Origin: JAFGSZ01 sp964492185
Lineage (GTDB): Bacteria > Bacteroidota > Bacteroidia > Bacteroidales > UBA10428
DNA: 64,000 nucleotides
Assembly: GCA_964492185.1 (NCBI GenBank)
Contig: CAZBJH010000002.1
Coordinates: 10,726 to 74,725 of the forward strand
Reading direction: 5' to 3'
In this document: in pieces, positions 47,022 through 54,611 of the stretch
Layout of the letters: every line of letters starts with the position of its first letter
Numbering within the stretch: position 1 is the first letter of the stretch
Position numbers and translations under genes: made by a program
The notes under the pieces: generated by a model
The model's input: the letters and a program-made list of their open reading frames with translations, nothing else
The model's database searches: none
What the model was told of the DNA's origin: nothing

Positions 47022-47594
47022 ATGAAAAAAAGAATTGCAACATTCCTGACATGTGGCCTGCTGACAGCAGCACTGGTGTTTATCCCCTTCAAAGTCAAAG
47101 CCCAGGAATTTGATCTCGGGGATAAAGTACTTAACTTTGGCATTGGCATTGGCTCAACCTGGGGCCTTTCCGGTTCAACAACTCTTCCTCCCCTTTCGGT
47201 TTCATTCGATTACGCGTTACGTGATGATATAGGTCCGGGAATACTGGGTGTTGGAGGTATTATCGGTTATGAATCCCATAAATGGACAGCAACCTGGAGT
47301 GGCGGGGAATACGGCTGGAAACAATCACGCTTATTAATCGCGGCAATGGGAACATACCATTATGAGCTTGTTGAAAATCTTGATACCTACGCCGGGATAA
47401 TCCTTGGATTTCGTTCAAATAGCTATAAAGAAATAGGAGACTACCCGTATTGGGATTACTCCTCCACGTCTTCAGGTATAGACGGGGGATTCTTTGTAGG
47501 AGGAAAATATTTCTTTTCCGATAACCTGGGTGCTTTCGCCGAATTTGGATATCATATGGCATGGCTGACACTGGGCATCAGTCTGAGAATGTAA
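47022..47594 (+). CDS. Small outer-membrane beta-barrel protein
   Basis: A 190-residue exported protein. The signal peptide (about 1-27, ending KVKAQ) is followed by alternating glycine/aromatic strands (NFGIGIGSTWGLSG, LGVGGIIGYESHKW, ETYAGIILGF-like segments) and it ends ...WLTLGISLRM, an 8-strand barrel pattern. No named family is recognised; OmpW/OmpX-like size. Own promoter upstream and an 11-bp hairpin downstream suggest a monocistronic gene. Function unknown. Confidence 0.72.
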   Translation: MKKRIATFLTCGLLTAALVFIPFKVKAQEFDLGDKVLNFGIGIGSTWGLSGSTTLPPLSVSFDYALRDDIGPGILGVGGIIGYESHKWTATWSGGEYGWKQSRLLIAAMGTYHYELVENLDTYAGIILGFRSNSYKEIGDYPYWDYSSTSSGIDGGFFVGGKYFFSDNLGAFAEFGYHMAWLTLGISLRM

Positions 47595-47615
47595 TTTATA
47601 AAAATTTTTATTCAA

Positions 47616-47641
47616 GGCTGTCCGGATAAATCCGGGCAGCC
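47616..47641 (+). terminator. Hairpin after outer-membrane protein gene
   Basis: GGCTGTCCGGA pairs fully (one T-G) with TCCGGGCAGCC around TAAA, 22 bases after the stop. No strong T-run follows, so termination strength is uncertain. Confidence 0.55.
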
Positions 47642-47750
47642 CGTTATGTTTCATCAAATGGATCAAACAATTCATCAACAAGTTAGGGAAGCTGACAAAA
47701 GTTGATCAAAATATGTTTTGATTTTTCATAGATTGACGCAATATTTGGAA

Positions 47751-47758
47751 TATTTTTG
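47751..47758 (+). promoter_or_regulatory. -7 box for response-regulator gene
   Basis: TATTTTTG match, 20 bases before the ATG at 47779; TTG at 47733-47735 is a possible -33 partner at short spacing. Confidence 0.5.
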
Positions 47759-47778
47759 TATCGGGAAAAATAATCTGA

Positions 47779-48171
47779 ATGGAAAAAAAGCTCATATTCT
47801 TTATAGATGATGATAAAATGATGTTGAATCTAATGGAGTACACTTTCCAGAGCAGGGACGGCTATGAAGTAAAATCCTTCTTTTCCGGAGAAGATTGCAT
47901 TAGAAATTTATATCATAATCCTGATCTCATTGTCCTTGATTATATCCTTGGTGAAGATGACGAAACCTCCATGTCAGGCCTGGAAACACTAAAACAGATC
48001 AGAAAATCCCGGGCTGATCTTCCGGTAATAATACTCAGCAGGGAAAAAGATGAGGGGCTTATTAATGAATTCATCAAAGTAGGTGCTAAAAAATATGTAG
48101 TGAAAGATGATTATTTTATTGATACCTTGATTACTGCAATTCAAAAGCATTTTACACATAAGCATGTTTAG
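47779..48171 (+). CDS. Stand-alone response-regulator receiver domain (CheY-like)
   Basis: A 130-residue single receiver domain without output domain. The acidic pair is in FFIDDDKMMLNLME, the phospho-acceptor Asp in DLIVLDYIL (about residue 54), Ser in VIILSREKDEGL and the conserved Lys in GAKKYVVKDD. It would be phosphorylated by a histidine kinase encoded elsewhere and act by protein contact. It is followed by a possible hairpin (TTAACCTG...CAGGTTAA, 48184-48211). The gene stands alone between two promoters. Confidence 0.88.
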   Translation: MEKKLIFFIDDDKMMLNLMEYTFQSRDGYEVKSFFSGEDCIRNLYHNPDLIVLDYILGEDDETSMSGLETLKQIRKSRADLPVIILSREKDEGLINEFIKVGAKKYVVKDDYFIDTLITAIQKHFTHKHV

Positions 48172-48286
48172 CAGGATTTAAATTTAACCTGCATTATTAT
48201 ATACAGGTTAATACAATAATCCTGTTTGCTTCATATTTTTTCCTTCATAATACAAATTTTTCTTTTTTTTATAAGAATAATTATAA

Positions 48287-48294
48287 TACTTTTG
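48287..48294 (+). promoter_or_regulatory. -7 box for yceD-rpmF-plsX-fabH operon
   Basis: TACTTTTG, a TAnnTTTG match followed by CACC; start of transcription near 48301, 16 bases before the TTG start of the first gene. Confidence 0.6.
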
Positions 48295-48316
48295 CACCAC
48301 CAAAAATTAATCGTAA

Positions 48317-48853
48317 TTGAATTTTGGGAATCAATATATTATCCCCTTCAATGGGTTAAAGTCAGGGAAACATCAATTTGTTTTTAAGGCAGGAAAAAAA
48401 TTCATGGATGATCACCCTGCACTTGAAGCAGATAATGGTAATATTACCGTGCAGGTAACGTTGATCAAGAAACCGGACCTGCTCGAATTACATTTTTCAC
48501 TTAGTGGCGAGATCACGGTGAAATGCGACAGGTGCCTTGATTATTTCGACCTGCCCATACGCTTTGATGATGTTTTGTATGTGAAATTCGGCGAAGGATC
48601 ATCAATCGATGCAGAAAATATTATTGTTCTTCACCCGAACGAACATGAAATTGACGTCAGGCAATATATTTACGAATGCATCAGTTTAAGCATTCCGTAT
48701 AAAAAAGTTCATCCGCCGGATGACAGGGGAAACCCGACATGTAATATATCTATGCTTAAAAAACTTGATGAATTGCAGTCATATGAACATGAAGACGATA
48801 GCACTGATCCCCGGTGGGACAAACTGAAAGAACTAAAATTAAACAGAAATTAA
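48317..48853 (+). CDS. yceD: YceD/DUF177 family protein
   Basis: A 178-residue protein of the DUF177 family, which is nearly always encoded just before rpmF as here. The conserved paired cysteines appear in VKCDRCLDYFDLPI near residues 73-86. In plants and bacteria DUF177 proteins have been linked to 23S rRNA accumulation. The frame starts with TTG at 48317; the promoter just upstream supports this. A 12-base spacer leads to rpmF. Confidence 0.88.
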   Translation: MNFGNQYIIPFNGLKSGKHQFVFKAGKKFMDDHPALEADNGNITVQVTLIKKPDLLELHFSLSGEITVKCDRCLDYFDLPIRFDDVLYVKFGEGSSIDAENIIVLHPNEHEIDVRQYIYECISLSIPYKKVHPPDDRGNPTCNISMLKKLDELQSYEHEDDSTDPRWDKLKELKLNRN

Positions 48854-48864
48854 TACATTGAAAA

Positions 48865-49050
48865 ATGGCACATCCAAAACGTAAAATCTCGAAGCAACGC
48901 AGGAATAAAAGAAGAACACATTATAAAGCCACTTCCCCTACTGTAATGACCTGTCAGAATTGTGGAGCAACTGTGCAATATCACAGGGTTTGTCCTGAAT
49001 GTGGCCATTATAAAGGAAAACTGGCAATTGAAAAAGAAGTATCCGCGTAA
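48865..49050 (+). CDS. rpmF: 50S ribosomal protein L32
   Basis: A 61-residue basic ribosomal protein. It starts MAHPKRKISKQRRNKRRTHY and has a zinc ribbon formed by CQNC and CPEC, the zinc-binding form of L32. Twelve bases after yceD and upstream of plsX, the classic yceD-rpmF-plsX-fabH order, although a short MITE derivative now separates it from plsX. Confidence 0.96.
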   Translation: MAHPKRKISKQRRNKRRTHYKATSPTVMTCQNCGATVQYHRVCPECGHYKGKLAIEKEVSA

Positions 49051-49073
49051 CTTATCATAACGGAGAATAAAAC

Positions 49074-49117
49074 GTGTCTGTCCATAAAGTCCCATTTTGC
49101 TAACTTTTAGACAGACA
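49074..49117 (+). mobile_element. Internally deleted MITE inside the fatty-acid operon
   Basis: Reads GTGTCTGTCCATAAAGT from the left end, then CCCATTTTGC and the right-end-like ACTTTTAGACAGAC, so about 120 internal bases are missing. Flanks TAAAAC before and AATAAAAAC after suggest a decayed duplication. It lies between rpmF and plsX. Confidence 0.7.
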
Positions 49118-49134
49118 AATAAAAACCCTGCTAC

Positions 49135-50085
49135 ATGAGAATTGGCATTGACATTATGGGAGGTGACTTTGCCCCCGTTGCCACAGTATTGGGTTCAATA
49201 CTTGCATACAATCAGATTGATGAGAATATTCAGCTTGTACTGATAGGAGATAAGTATAAGATCAGGGATATCTGCCAAAAGGAAGGATTTGATATTTCCC
49301 GCTTTGACGTGGTGCACACTTCCGAATATATTGTTATGGGTGAACACCCTTCCAAAGCATTTGCCCAAAAGCCTGATGCCAGCATTGTAGTAGGTTTCAA
49401 AATGTTGCGAATGCATGAAATAGATGCCCTTGCCAGCGCCGGTAATACAGGTGCTATGCTAGTCGGGGGCATACACATAGTTAAATCCGTTCCCGGTGTG
49501 ATCCGTCCCTGTATCACCGCGGCCATACCCAGGAATAGCGGAAATCCTGTCATTTTACTGGATGTGGGGATTAACCCCGATTGTAAACCTGATGTATTAT
49601 ATCAATATGCCATCTTAGGATCATTGTATTCGGAATATGTATATAATGTTTCAAACCCCCGGGTTGGGTTATTAAATATAGGGGCAGAAGAAGAAAAAGG
49701 AAATCTGCTGACAAAAACCACATACCAGGCAATGAAGGACTCGAAAGACTTTAACTTTATTGGCAATATTGAAGGAAACGAATTTTTCAGTGACCGTATG
49801 GATGTGATTGTTTGCGACGGATTCGTAGGAAATGTCATGCTTAAAGAAGCAGAAGCTTTTTATGCACTTATGAGGAAACGTAATATTAAAGATGATTATT
49901 TCGAAAAATTCAATTTTGAGAATTACGGAGGAACACCAATGCTTGGAATTAATACACCTGTTATTATAGGGCATGGCATCTCGAATGAAATCGCTATAAA
50001 AAACATGATACTACATACTGTAGAATTAACCAGTTCAGGACTAACACAAAAAATCAAAGAATTTTTTAATAATGACAAAAATTAG
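49135..50085 (+). CDS. plsX: Phosphate acyltransferase PlsX
   Basis: A 316-residue enzyme that converts acyl-ACP to acyl phosphate, feeding PlsY in phospholipid synthesis. Signatures: MRIGIDIMGGDFAPVA at the start, ASAGNTGAMLVGG near 98-110, VLLDVG-type and FVGNVMLKEAEAF near 236-248, plus the GHGISNEIAIKNMI tail. Its stop overlaps the fabH start by 14 bases. The A/T-richer leader with the short MITE relic is the only odd feature. Confidence 0.96.
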   Translation: MRIGIDIMGGDFAPVATVLGSILAYNQIDENIQLVLIGDKYKIRDICQKEGFDISRFDVVHTSEYIVMGEHPSKAFAQKPDASIVVGFKMLRMHEIDALASAGNTGAMLVGGIHIVKSVPGVIRPCITAAIPRNSGNPVILLDVGINPDCKPDVLYQYAILGSLYSEYVYNVSNPRVGLLNIGAEEEKGNLLTKTTYQAMKDSKDFNFIGNIEGNEFFSDRMDVIVCDGFVGNVMLKEAEAFYALMRKRNIKDDYFEKFNFENYGGTPMLGINTPVIIGHGISNEIAIKNMILHTVELTSSGLTQKIKEFFNNDKN

Positions 50086-51085
50086 AGCTGCAATTACCGG
50101 TGTGGGCGGATACCTGCCTGAAGATGTTCTCGACAATTTTGAACTCAGCAAAATGGTGGATACCTCTGATGAATGGATCATGCAGCGTATAGGGATCAAA
50201 GAACGCAGGATATTTAAGGAAAAAGGTAAAGCAACCTCTGATATGGGAGCCCGGGCAGTTTTAAAGTTATTTGAAAAAACAGGGACTACACCGGATGAGG
50301 TTGATTGCTTAATTTGCCCGACAGTCACTTCCGATATGGCATTCCCTGCAACAGCAAATTTAATCGCTCGTAAAACAGGGATAATAAAATCCTTCAATTA
50401 CGACCTGAGCGCAGCATGTTCAGGATTTTTGTTTGCCCTTGAAACTGCCTGCCGCTTAGTCGAATCAGGCGGGTATAAAAAAATTGTAGTGGTAGGGTCG
50501 GACATGATGTCTTCTATCACAGATTATACCGACAGAAGCACATGCCCTTTGTTTGGAGATGGAGCAGGAGCAGTGCTGATTGAACCTGTAAATGAAGATA
50601 CTGGCATTATTGACAGGATGCTTTTCGTTGACGGATCAGGGGAAAAATACCTGCATATGAAAGCCGGCGGGTCACTGCGTCGCCCTTCAATTGATACTAT
50701 TAATGCCCGCGAACATTTTGTATACCAGGAAGGACAAGCTGTTTTTAAATTTGCCGTATCAAGTATGGCCGATGTTTCTGTTGAAATGATGAAACGAAAC
50801 AATATCAAGTCGGAAGAATTAAACTGGCTTGTACCACACCAGGCCAACATGCGTATCATTGAAGCTACTGCCCGGAGAATGGGTATTACCAGGGAACAGG
50901 TAATGATCAACATCAATAAATACGGAAATACCACAGCTGCTACTATACCACTCTGCTTATGGGATTACGAACACCTGCTAAAGAAAGGAGATAAACTTAT
51001 ATTAACTTCATTTGGCGGTGGATTCACCTGGGGGGCTATCTATTTGAAATGGGCATACGACGGACGAGCCGTCCAGCCTGTATAA
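50072..51085 (+). CDS. fabH: 3-oxoacyl-ACP synthase III
   Basis: A 337-residue condensing enzyme that starts fatty-acid synthesis from an acyl-CoA primer and malonyl-ACP. The catalytic Cys is in LSAACSGFLFALE near residue 115, the His in WLVPHQANMRII (about 255) and the Asn in INKYGNTTAATIP (about 285), the standard Cys-His-Asn triad. It begins MTKIRAAITGVGGYLPEDVL. The frame overlaps plsX by 14 bases, so the two are translationally coupled. Confidence 0.96.
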   Translation: MTKIRAAITGVGGYLPEDVLDNFELSKMVDTSDEWIMQRIGIKERRIFKEKGKATSDMGARAVLKLFEKTGTTPDEVDCLICPTVTSDMAFPATANLIARKTGIIKSFNYDLSAACSGFLFALETACRLVESGGYKKIVVVGSDMMSSITDYTDRSTCPLFGDGAGAVLIEPVNEDTGIIDRMLFVDGSGEKYLHMKAGGSLRRPSIDTINAREHFVYQEGQAVFKFAVSSMADVSVEMMKRNNIKSEELNWLVPHQANMRIIEATARRMGITREQVMININKYGNTTAATIPLCLWDYEHLLKKGDKLILTSFGGGFTWGAIYLKWAYDGRAVQPV

Positions 51086-51109
51086 TTCATGCATCAGGTT
51101 TGAAGCGGA

Positions 51110-51159
51110 TGCAAGACGCCGAAAACTCAAACTATAGCCCGGATATGCCAATAATGCAG
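51110..51159 (+). repeat. Dispersed repeat family 2, copy downstream of fabH
   Basis: AGCCCGGATATGCCAATAATGCAG at 51136-51159 in halves matches the 42264-42288 copy with a few changes. Degenerate and non-coding. Confidence 0.55.
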
Positions 51160-51235
51160 CTTATTACTTTTATGTTGTTCCTTGTTTATTAAAAGAGTAG
51201 ATAAACACTTAAAGTTTATTGAAAAAAACTAAATG

Positions 51236-51398
51236 GTGTCTGTCCATAAAATCCCATTTGCCGTGTTACGCTTGTCCGAAAACTGCTCATTTACACCAAG
51301 TAAACTCTGCATTTTCGTACCGCGGGAGCCTTGCAAATGCAACCTTCTGAACAGACACATGACCAGTTGAATATTTTGCCAACTTTATAGACGGAAAC
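51236..51398 (+). mobile_element. MITE copy F (type 1, 163 bp, most diverged)
   Basis: Starts GTGTCTGTCCATAAAATCC and ends ACTTTATAGACGGAAAC; flanked by TAAATG (51230-51235) and TAAATA (51399-51404), a 6-bp duplication with one change. Within the 462-base interval between fabH and the bactofilin gene, which also holds the family-2 repeat and a promoter. Confidence 0.82.
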
Positions 51399-51466
51399 TA
51401 AATAACTTTCCTTTTTTTTAGTAACAAAACAACAAATAATCCGTTAAAGTTTTACAAACTTATTTT

Positions 51467-51474
51467 TATCTTTG
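51467..51474 (+). promoter_or_regulatory. -7 box for bactofilin and ATP synthase genes
   Basis: TATCTTTG, a perfect TAnnTTTG match, about 75 bases before the bactofilin ATG at 51548. It may drive the whole rightward ATP synthase run, as no other box is evident before atpB. Confidence 0.55.
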
Positions 51475-51547
51475 CTTTATTGCTGAAAACCATGGGAAAT
51501 GGTAAAGCAAATGAATTTCTTTTATTTATTTGAAAATTAAAACCACA

Positions 51548-51952
51548 ATGGCTAAAACCACAGAAATTGAAAATAACACGATTAATCTTATTGGTGTTGG
51601 GACGGATATTACCGGTGATGTTAATTCAAATGGCGACTTCAGGATAGACGGTTCCTTAAAAGGTAATATAAGAACCAAGGGTAAGGTTATTGTTGGGGCT
51701 ACAGGCACAGTGAAAGGTGAGATCTATTGTAAAAACTCGGATATTGAAGGTAAAGTACATGGAAAAATTAATGTGCAGGAATTGTTGACACTAAAAGCCA
51801 CTGCTGTTATCAATGGCGATATAGTTGCCAAGCGTCTGGCAATTGAACCGGGGTCAAAATTCACGGGAAACTGCAATATGAGTAATGAATCTGATCCTGC
51901 TGATGCAACAACCCAAAAAGGACCTGAAAAAATACAGGAAAAGCCTAAATGA
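51548..51952 (+). CDS. Bactofilin (polymer-forming cytoskeletal protein)
   Basis: A 134-residue protein with a central beta-helix of repeated G-rich turns (LIGVGTDITGDVNSNGDFRI, LKGNIRTKGKVIVGATGTV, VHGKINVQELLTL), the bactofilin/DUF583 fold that self-assembles into nucleotide-free filaments. Short disordered ends flank it, the C-terminal one rich in Pro and Lys. ATG 51548 is preferred over TTG 51530. The last 50 bases overlap the start of atpZ, which couples it to the ATP synthase genes; this arrangement is common in Bacteroidota. Confidence 0.9.
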   Translation: MAKTTEIENNTINLIGVGTDITGDVNSNGDFRIDGSLKGNIRTKGKVIVGATGTVKGEIYCKNSDIEGKVHGKINVQELLTLKATAVINGDIVAKRLAIEPGSKFTGNCNMSNESDPADATTQKGPEKIQEKPK

Positions 51953-52130
51953 TTATGCCAAATATTCAGCCCTTGCCTTTCAAATGATTGCTATAATGCT
52001 TGCCGGCACTTTTGGAGGCATTAAGATCGACAGGTGGCTGGAGTTGGAATTTCCGGTTTTTACTGTCATTCTTTCGGTTTTATCTGTTGTACTCGCGATA
52101 TATTATGCTGTGAAAGATATGATAAGGTAA
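51903..52130 (+). CDS. atpZ: AtpZ/AtpI-type small membrane protein of ATP synthase locus
   Basis: A 75-residue two-helix protein (about residues 21-42 and 50-70) with the F0F1-ATPase_gene1 pattern SALAFQMIAIMLAGTFGGIKIDRWL. AtpZ and AtpI assist Mg or Ca uptake or c-ring assembly. A six-residue longer start at 51885 exists in the same frame; MQQPKKDLKKYRKS is the more typical beginning. Overlaps the bactofilin frame and ends three bases before the next gene. Confidence 0.82.
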   Translation: MQQPKKDLKKYRKSLNDYAKYSALAFQMIAIMLAGTFGGIKIDRWLELEFPVFTVILSVLSVVLAIYYAVKDMIR

Positions 52131-52133
52131 GTA

Positions 52134-52535
52134 ATGCATAAGGAAATAAAAAAATACGGAATTCAAAATCTGGTACTTACCGGCATCATAATAATCCTGT
52201 CCTTCCTTATCTTCTTCTTTTTGCTAACTCCCTATTATCTAAACGTATACCCCATCTTGCTGGTTTTTATAGTTTTGATCAACATGCTTTCTCATAGTAT
52301 TATGATAAAATCATATGAAAAAGACCGGAACAAATTTTTATCATCATACATTCAAGTTTTTGCATTAAAGTTTTTTGGAATATTGATATTTGTTTTAATT
52401 TATCTGTTAGTCAATAAAGAAAATATTGTCAGTTTTGTTATAACCCTATTCATACTTTACTTAATTTACACAATATTTGAGGTTTATTCTTTTGTTCATT
52501 TCATAAAAAGACAGGATAAGAAACTGGCAAAATAA
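52134..52535 (+). CDS. Small polytopic membrane protein in ATP synthase operon
   Basis: A 133-residue protein with four hydrophobic helices (about 14-36, 40-55, 75-92, 97-118) and a lysine-rich tail. Its position between atpZ and atpB is that of AtpI in other phyla, and its length and helix count fit, but I see no clear sequence signature, so the AtpI assignment is inferred from place only. Starts ATG 52134, overlap-free, three bases after atpZ. A/T-rich compared with neighbours. Confidence 0.7.
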   Translation: MHKEIKKYGIQNLVLTGIIIILSFLIFFFLLTPYYLNVYPILLVFIVLINMLSHSIMIKSYEKDRNKFLSSYIQVFALKFFGILIFVLIYLLVNKENIVSFVITLFILYLIYTIFEVYSFVHFIKRQDKKLAK

Positions 52536-52557
52536 CTTATAATAACAAAATAATATT

Positions 52558-53667
52558 ATGCCGAGGGTTACTTTTAGATACTTGCTTTTAATAACATTAC
52601 CGGTTTTAGCCACTGTGTTTTTCTCCGGAATAAGTTATGGAAATGACTATAGCATATCTGAAAACCATGAACAACATGATCAACATGAAGAAGGCAGTTT
52701 TAAGCCTAAAGATTATATGTTCGGACATATCCGGGATTCTTATGACTGGCATATAATCAGCATTAAAGAAAAGCATATCAGTATTCCGCTGCCGGTTATC
52801 CTATATAGTAAAGAAAAAGGCCTGGTAGTTTTCATGTCTTCAAAATTTGATCACGGTCATAGCTCATATAAAAGTTTCCACATTGCAACATCCGGAGAAC
52901 ATGAAGGCAGTATTGTAGAAACGCTTTCAGATGGCAGTGAAGTAATTCCCGTGGATATCTCGATCACCAAAAACATCGCATCCCTGTTTATCAGCATCAT
53001 TCTTTTATTCTGGATCTTTATCTCTGTGGCCAATACTTATAAACGAAATCCTGACAAGGCTCCCTCCGGGTTCCAATCACTTATTGAAGTCATTATAATA
53101 TTTGTGCGTGACGAGATCGCGAAATCATCCATTGGTGAAAAAAAATACCAGCGATTCATGCCTTTCCTGCTTACTGTTTTCTTTTTTATATGGTTTAACA
53201 ATATGCTGGGCCTTGTTCCGTTTTTCCCGGGAGGTGCTAACCTGACGGGAAATATTTCAGTAACATTAGTGCTTGCGTTTTTTACTTTTATCATTACGAC
53301 AACGAGTGGTACTAAAGGCTATTGGCAACATATTTTTAACACTCCGGGCGTTCCCGTGTGGCTGAAAATACCCTTACCTATAATGCCTCTTATTGAATTT
53401 ATTGGCATATTCACCAAACCATTTGTATTAATGATCCGGCTATTTGCCAATATTACTGCCGGCCATATTATTGTCCTGGGATTTCTTTCCCTGATCTTCA
53501 TGTTCGGTGAAATGAATGCTCTCGTAGGTTACAGTGTATCTGTTGTATCTGTATTGTTCGCGGTGTTTATGACGTTCCTTGAACTTCTGGTCGCGTTCAT
53601 ACAAGCTTATGTATTCACGTTCTTGTCAGCCCTGTTCTTTGGTATGGCTGTTGAAGAACATCACTAA
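52558..53667 (+). CDS. atpB: ATP synthase subunit a
   Basis: A 369-residue proton-channel subunit of Fo. An N-terminal signal-like helix and a His-rich periplasmic segment (about 30-140, HEQHDQHEEG, HGHSSYKSFH) precede the membrane core, a Bacteroidota trait. The essential Arg lies in MIRLFANITAGHI near residue 290, followed by the last helices with FLELLVAFIQAYVFTFLSALF. It forms the half-channels beside the c ring. Part of atpB-E-F-H-A-G. Confidence 0.95.
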   Translation: MPRVTFRYLLLITLPVLATVFFSGISYGNDYSISENHEQHDQHEEGSFKPKDYMFGHIRDSYDWHIISIKEKHISIPLPVILYSKEKGLVVFMSSKFDHGHSSYKSFHIATSGEHEGSIVETLSDGSEVIPVDISITKNIASLFISIILLFWIFISVANTYKRNPDKAPSGFQSLIEVIIIFVRDEIAKSSIGEKKYQRFMPFLLTVFFFIWFNNMLGLVPFFPGGANLTGNISVTLVLAFFTFIITTTSGTKGYWQHIFNTPGVPVWLKIPLPIMPLIEFIGIFTKPFVLMIRLFANITAGHIIVLGFLSLIFMFGEMNALVGYSVSVVSVLFAVFMTFLELLVAFIQAYVFTFLSALFFGMAVEEHH

Positions 53668-53689
53668 TATAAATTTAATATTTTTTATT

Positions 53690-53947
53690 ATGTTCTTAAC
53701 TATTTTATTACAAGCAGCTTCTGCCGCGGCCCTGGCAAAAGCAGGAGGAGCTTTAGCTGCAAGCATTACCGCGATTGCAGCTGCGCTTGGTATCGGACGG
53801 ATCGGTGACAAAGCTATGGAAGCAATTGCCCGTCAACCCGAGGCTGCCGGTGACGTACGTTCGAATATGGTTGTTGCTGCAGCACTGGTTGAAGGAGTAT
53901 CCCTGTTCGCTGTGATCGTTTGTATGCTTGCAGTTGTATTGTCTTAA
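53690..53947 (+). CDS. atpE: ATP synthase subunit c
   Basis: An 85-residue two-helix proteolipid. Helix 1 is glycine/alanine-rich (GGALAASITAIAAALGIG), the polar loop has the conserved ARQPEA, and helix 2 contains the ion-carrying Glu in AALVEGVSLFAV (about residue 67). Glu is followed by Gly rather than the Ser of typical sodium-type c subunits, so proton coupling is likelier (inference). A longer frame from 53579 overlaps atpB and is rejected. A strong hairpin follows the stop. Confidence 0.95.
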   Translation: MFLTILLQAASAAALAKAGGALAASITAIAAALGIGRIGDKAMEAIARQPEAAGDVRSNMVVAAALVEGVSLFAVIVCMLAVVLS

Positions 53948-53952
53948 AAAGA

Positions 53953-53990
53953 AAATCCGGGAACCAGCGGTTGGCTGACCTCCCGGATTT
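53953..53990 (+). promoter_or_regulatory. Intra-operon hairpin between atpE and atpF
   Basis: AAATCCGGGA (53953-53962) pairs perfectly with TCCCGGATTT (53981-53990) over an 18-base loop; a second small hairpin CCGGC/GCCGG follows near 54013-54025. It sits six bases after the atpE stop and 110 bases before atpF. It could stabilise upstream message or partly terminate, raising c over other subunits. Confidence 0.6.
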
Positions 53991-54099
53991 ATCTTTAAAA
54001 AAATTTTAAACCGGCTTCGCCGGACTGCCATTGAAAGGTTGTAGAATTAACATGTTAGTTAAATGTTGAGTACAAGATTAATATAAAATAAATAATATT

Positions 54100-54594
54100 A
54101 TGGAATTACTAATTCCCGATACCGGAACGATAATCTGGATGACCATAGCCTTTCTCATTGCTTTTTTTATACTTACAAAATTTGCATGGAAGCCAATCAC
54201 CGGATTTTTAAAAGCCCGGGAAGAATCCATTGAAAATGCAATGCTCGCGGCTGAGCAAGCCAAGGAAGAAATGTCGCAGCTAAAAGCTGATAATGAAAAA
54301 GTAATGGAAAAGGCCAGACGTGAATATGATCAGATAATTAAAGAAGCCCGTGATCTTAAAGATGAAATTGTAAATGAAGCTAAATTCAAAGCATCATCAG
54401 AAGCAAATCAATTGTTCGATGCTGCAAGAGAAGCAATAAAAAATGAACGTACTGCCGCGATTACAGATATCAAAAAACAAATAGCCGGGTTCTCTGTATT
54501 AATAGCTGAAAAACTGCTTCAGGAAAAGCTGGCCGATACCTCAGAACAAAAGGAATTGATTGAAAAGTTGCTGCGCGAAGCAAAACTTAATTGA
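54100..54594 (+). CDS. atpF: ATP synthase subunit b
   Basis: A 164-residue peripheral-stalk subunit: one N-terminal membrane helix (about 10-30, IIWMTIAFLIAFFILTKFAW) followed by a long charged coiled coil (AAEQAKEEMSQLKADNEK, EARDLKDEIVNEAKFK). The homodimer links F1 to subunit a. Spaced 152 bases from atpE because of the hairpin region, and 17 bases before atpH. Normal length. Confidence 0.95.
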   Translation: MELLIPDTGTIIWMTIAFLIAFFILTKFAWKPITGFLKAREESIENAMLAAEQAKEEMSQLKADNEKVMEKARREYDQIIKEARDLKDEIVNEAKFKASSEANQLFDAAREAIKNERTAAITDIKKQIAGFSVLIAEKLLQEKLADTSEQKELIEKLLREAKLN

Positions 54595-54611
54595 TAAAAA
54601 GCGAATAAACC

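Noticed and set aside
53579..53689. Longer start for atpE
   Set aside because: It would overlap the end of atpB and add 37 residues unlike any c subunit; ATG 53690 gives the standard 85-residue protein.
53690..53947. Sodium-coupled c ring
   Set aside because: The residue after the ion-binding Glu is Gly, not the Ser of sodium-type c subunits; no positive evidence for sodium.
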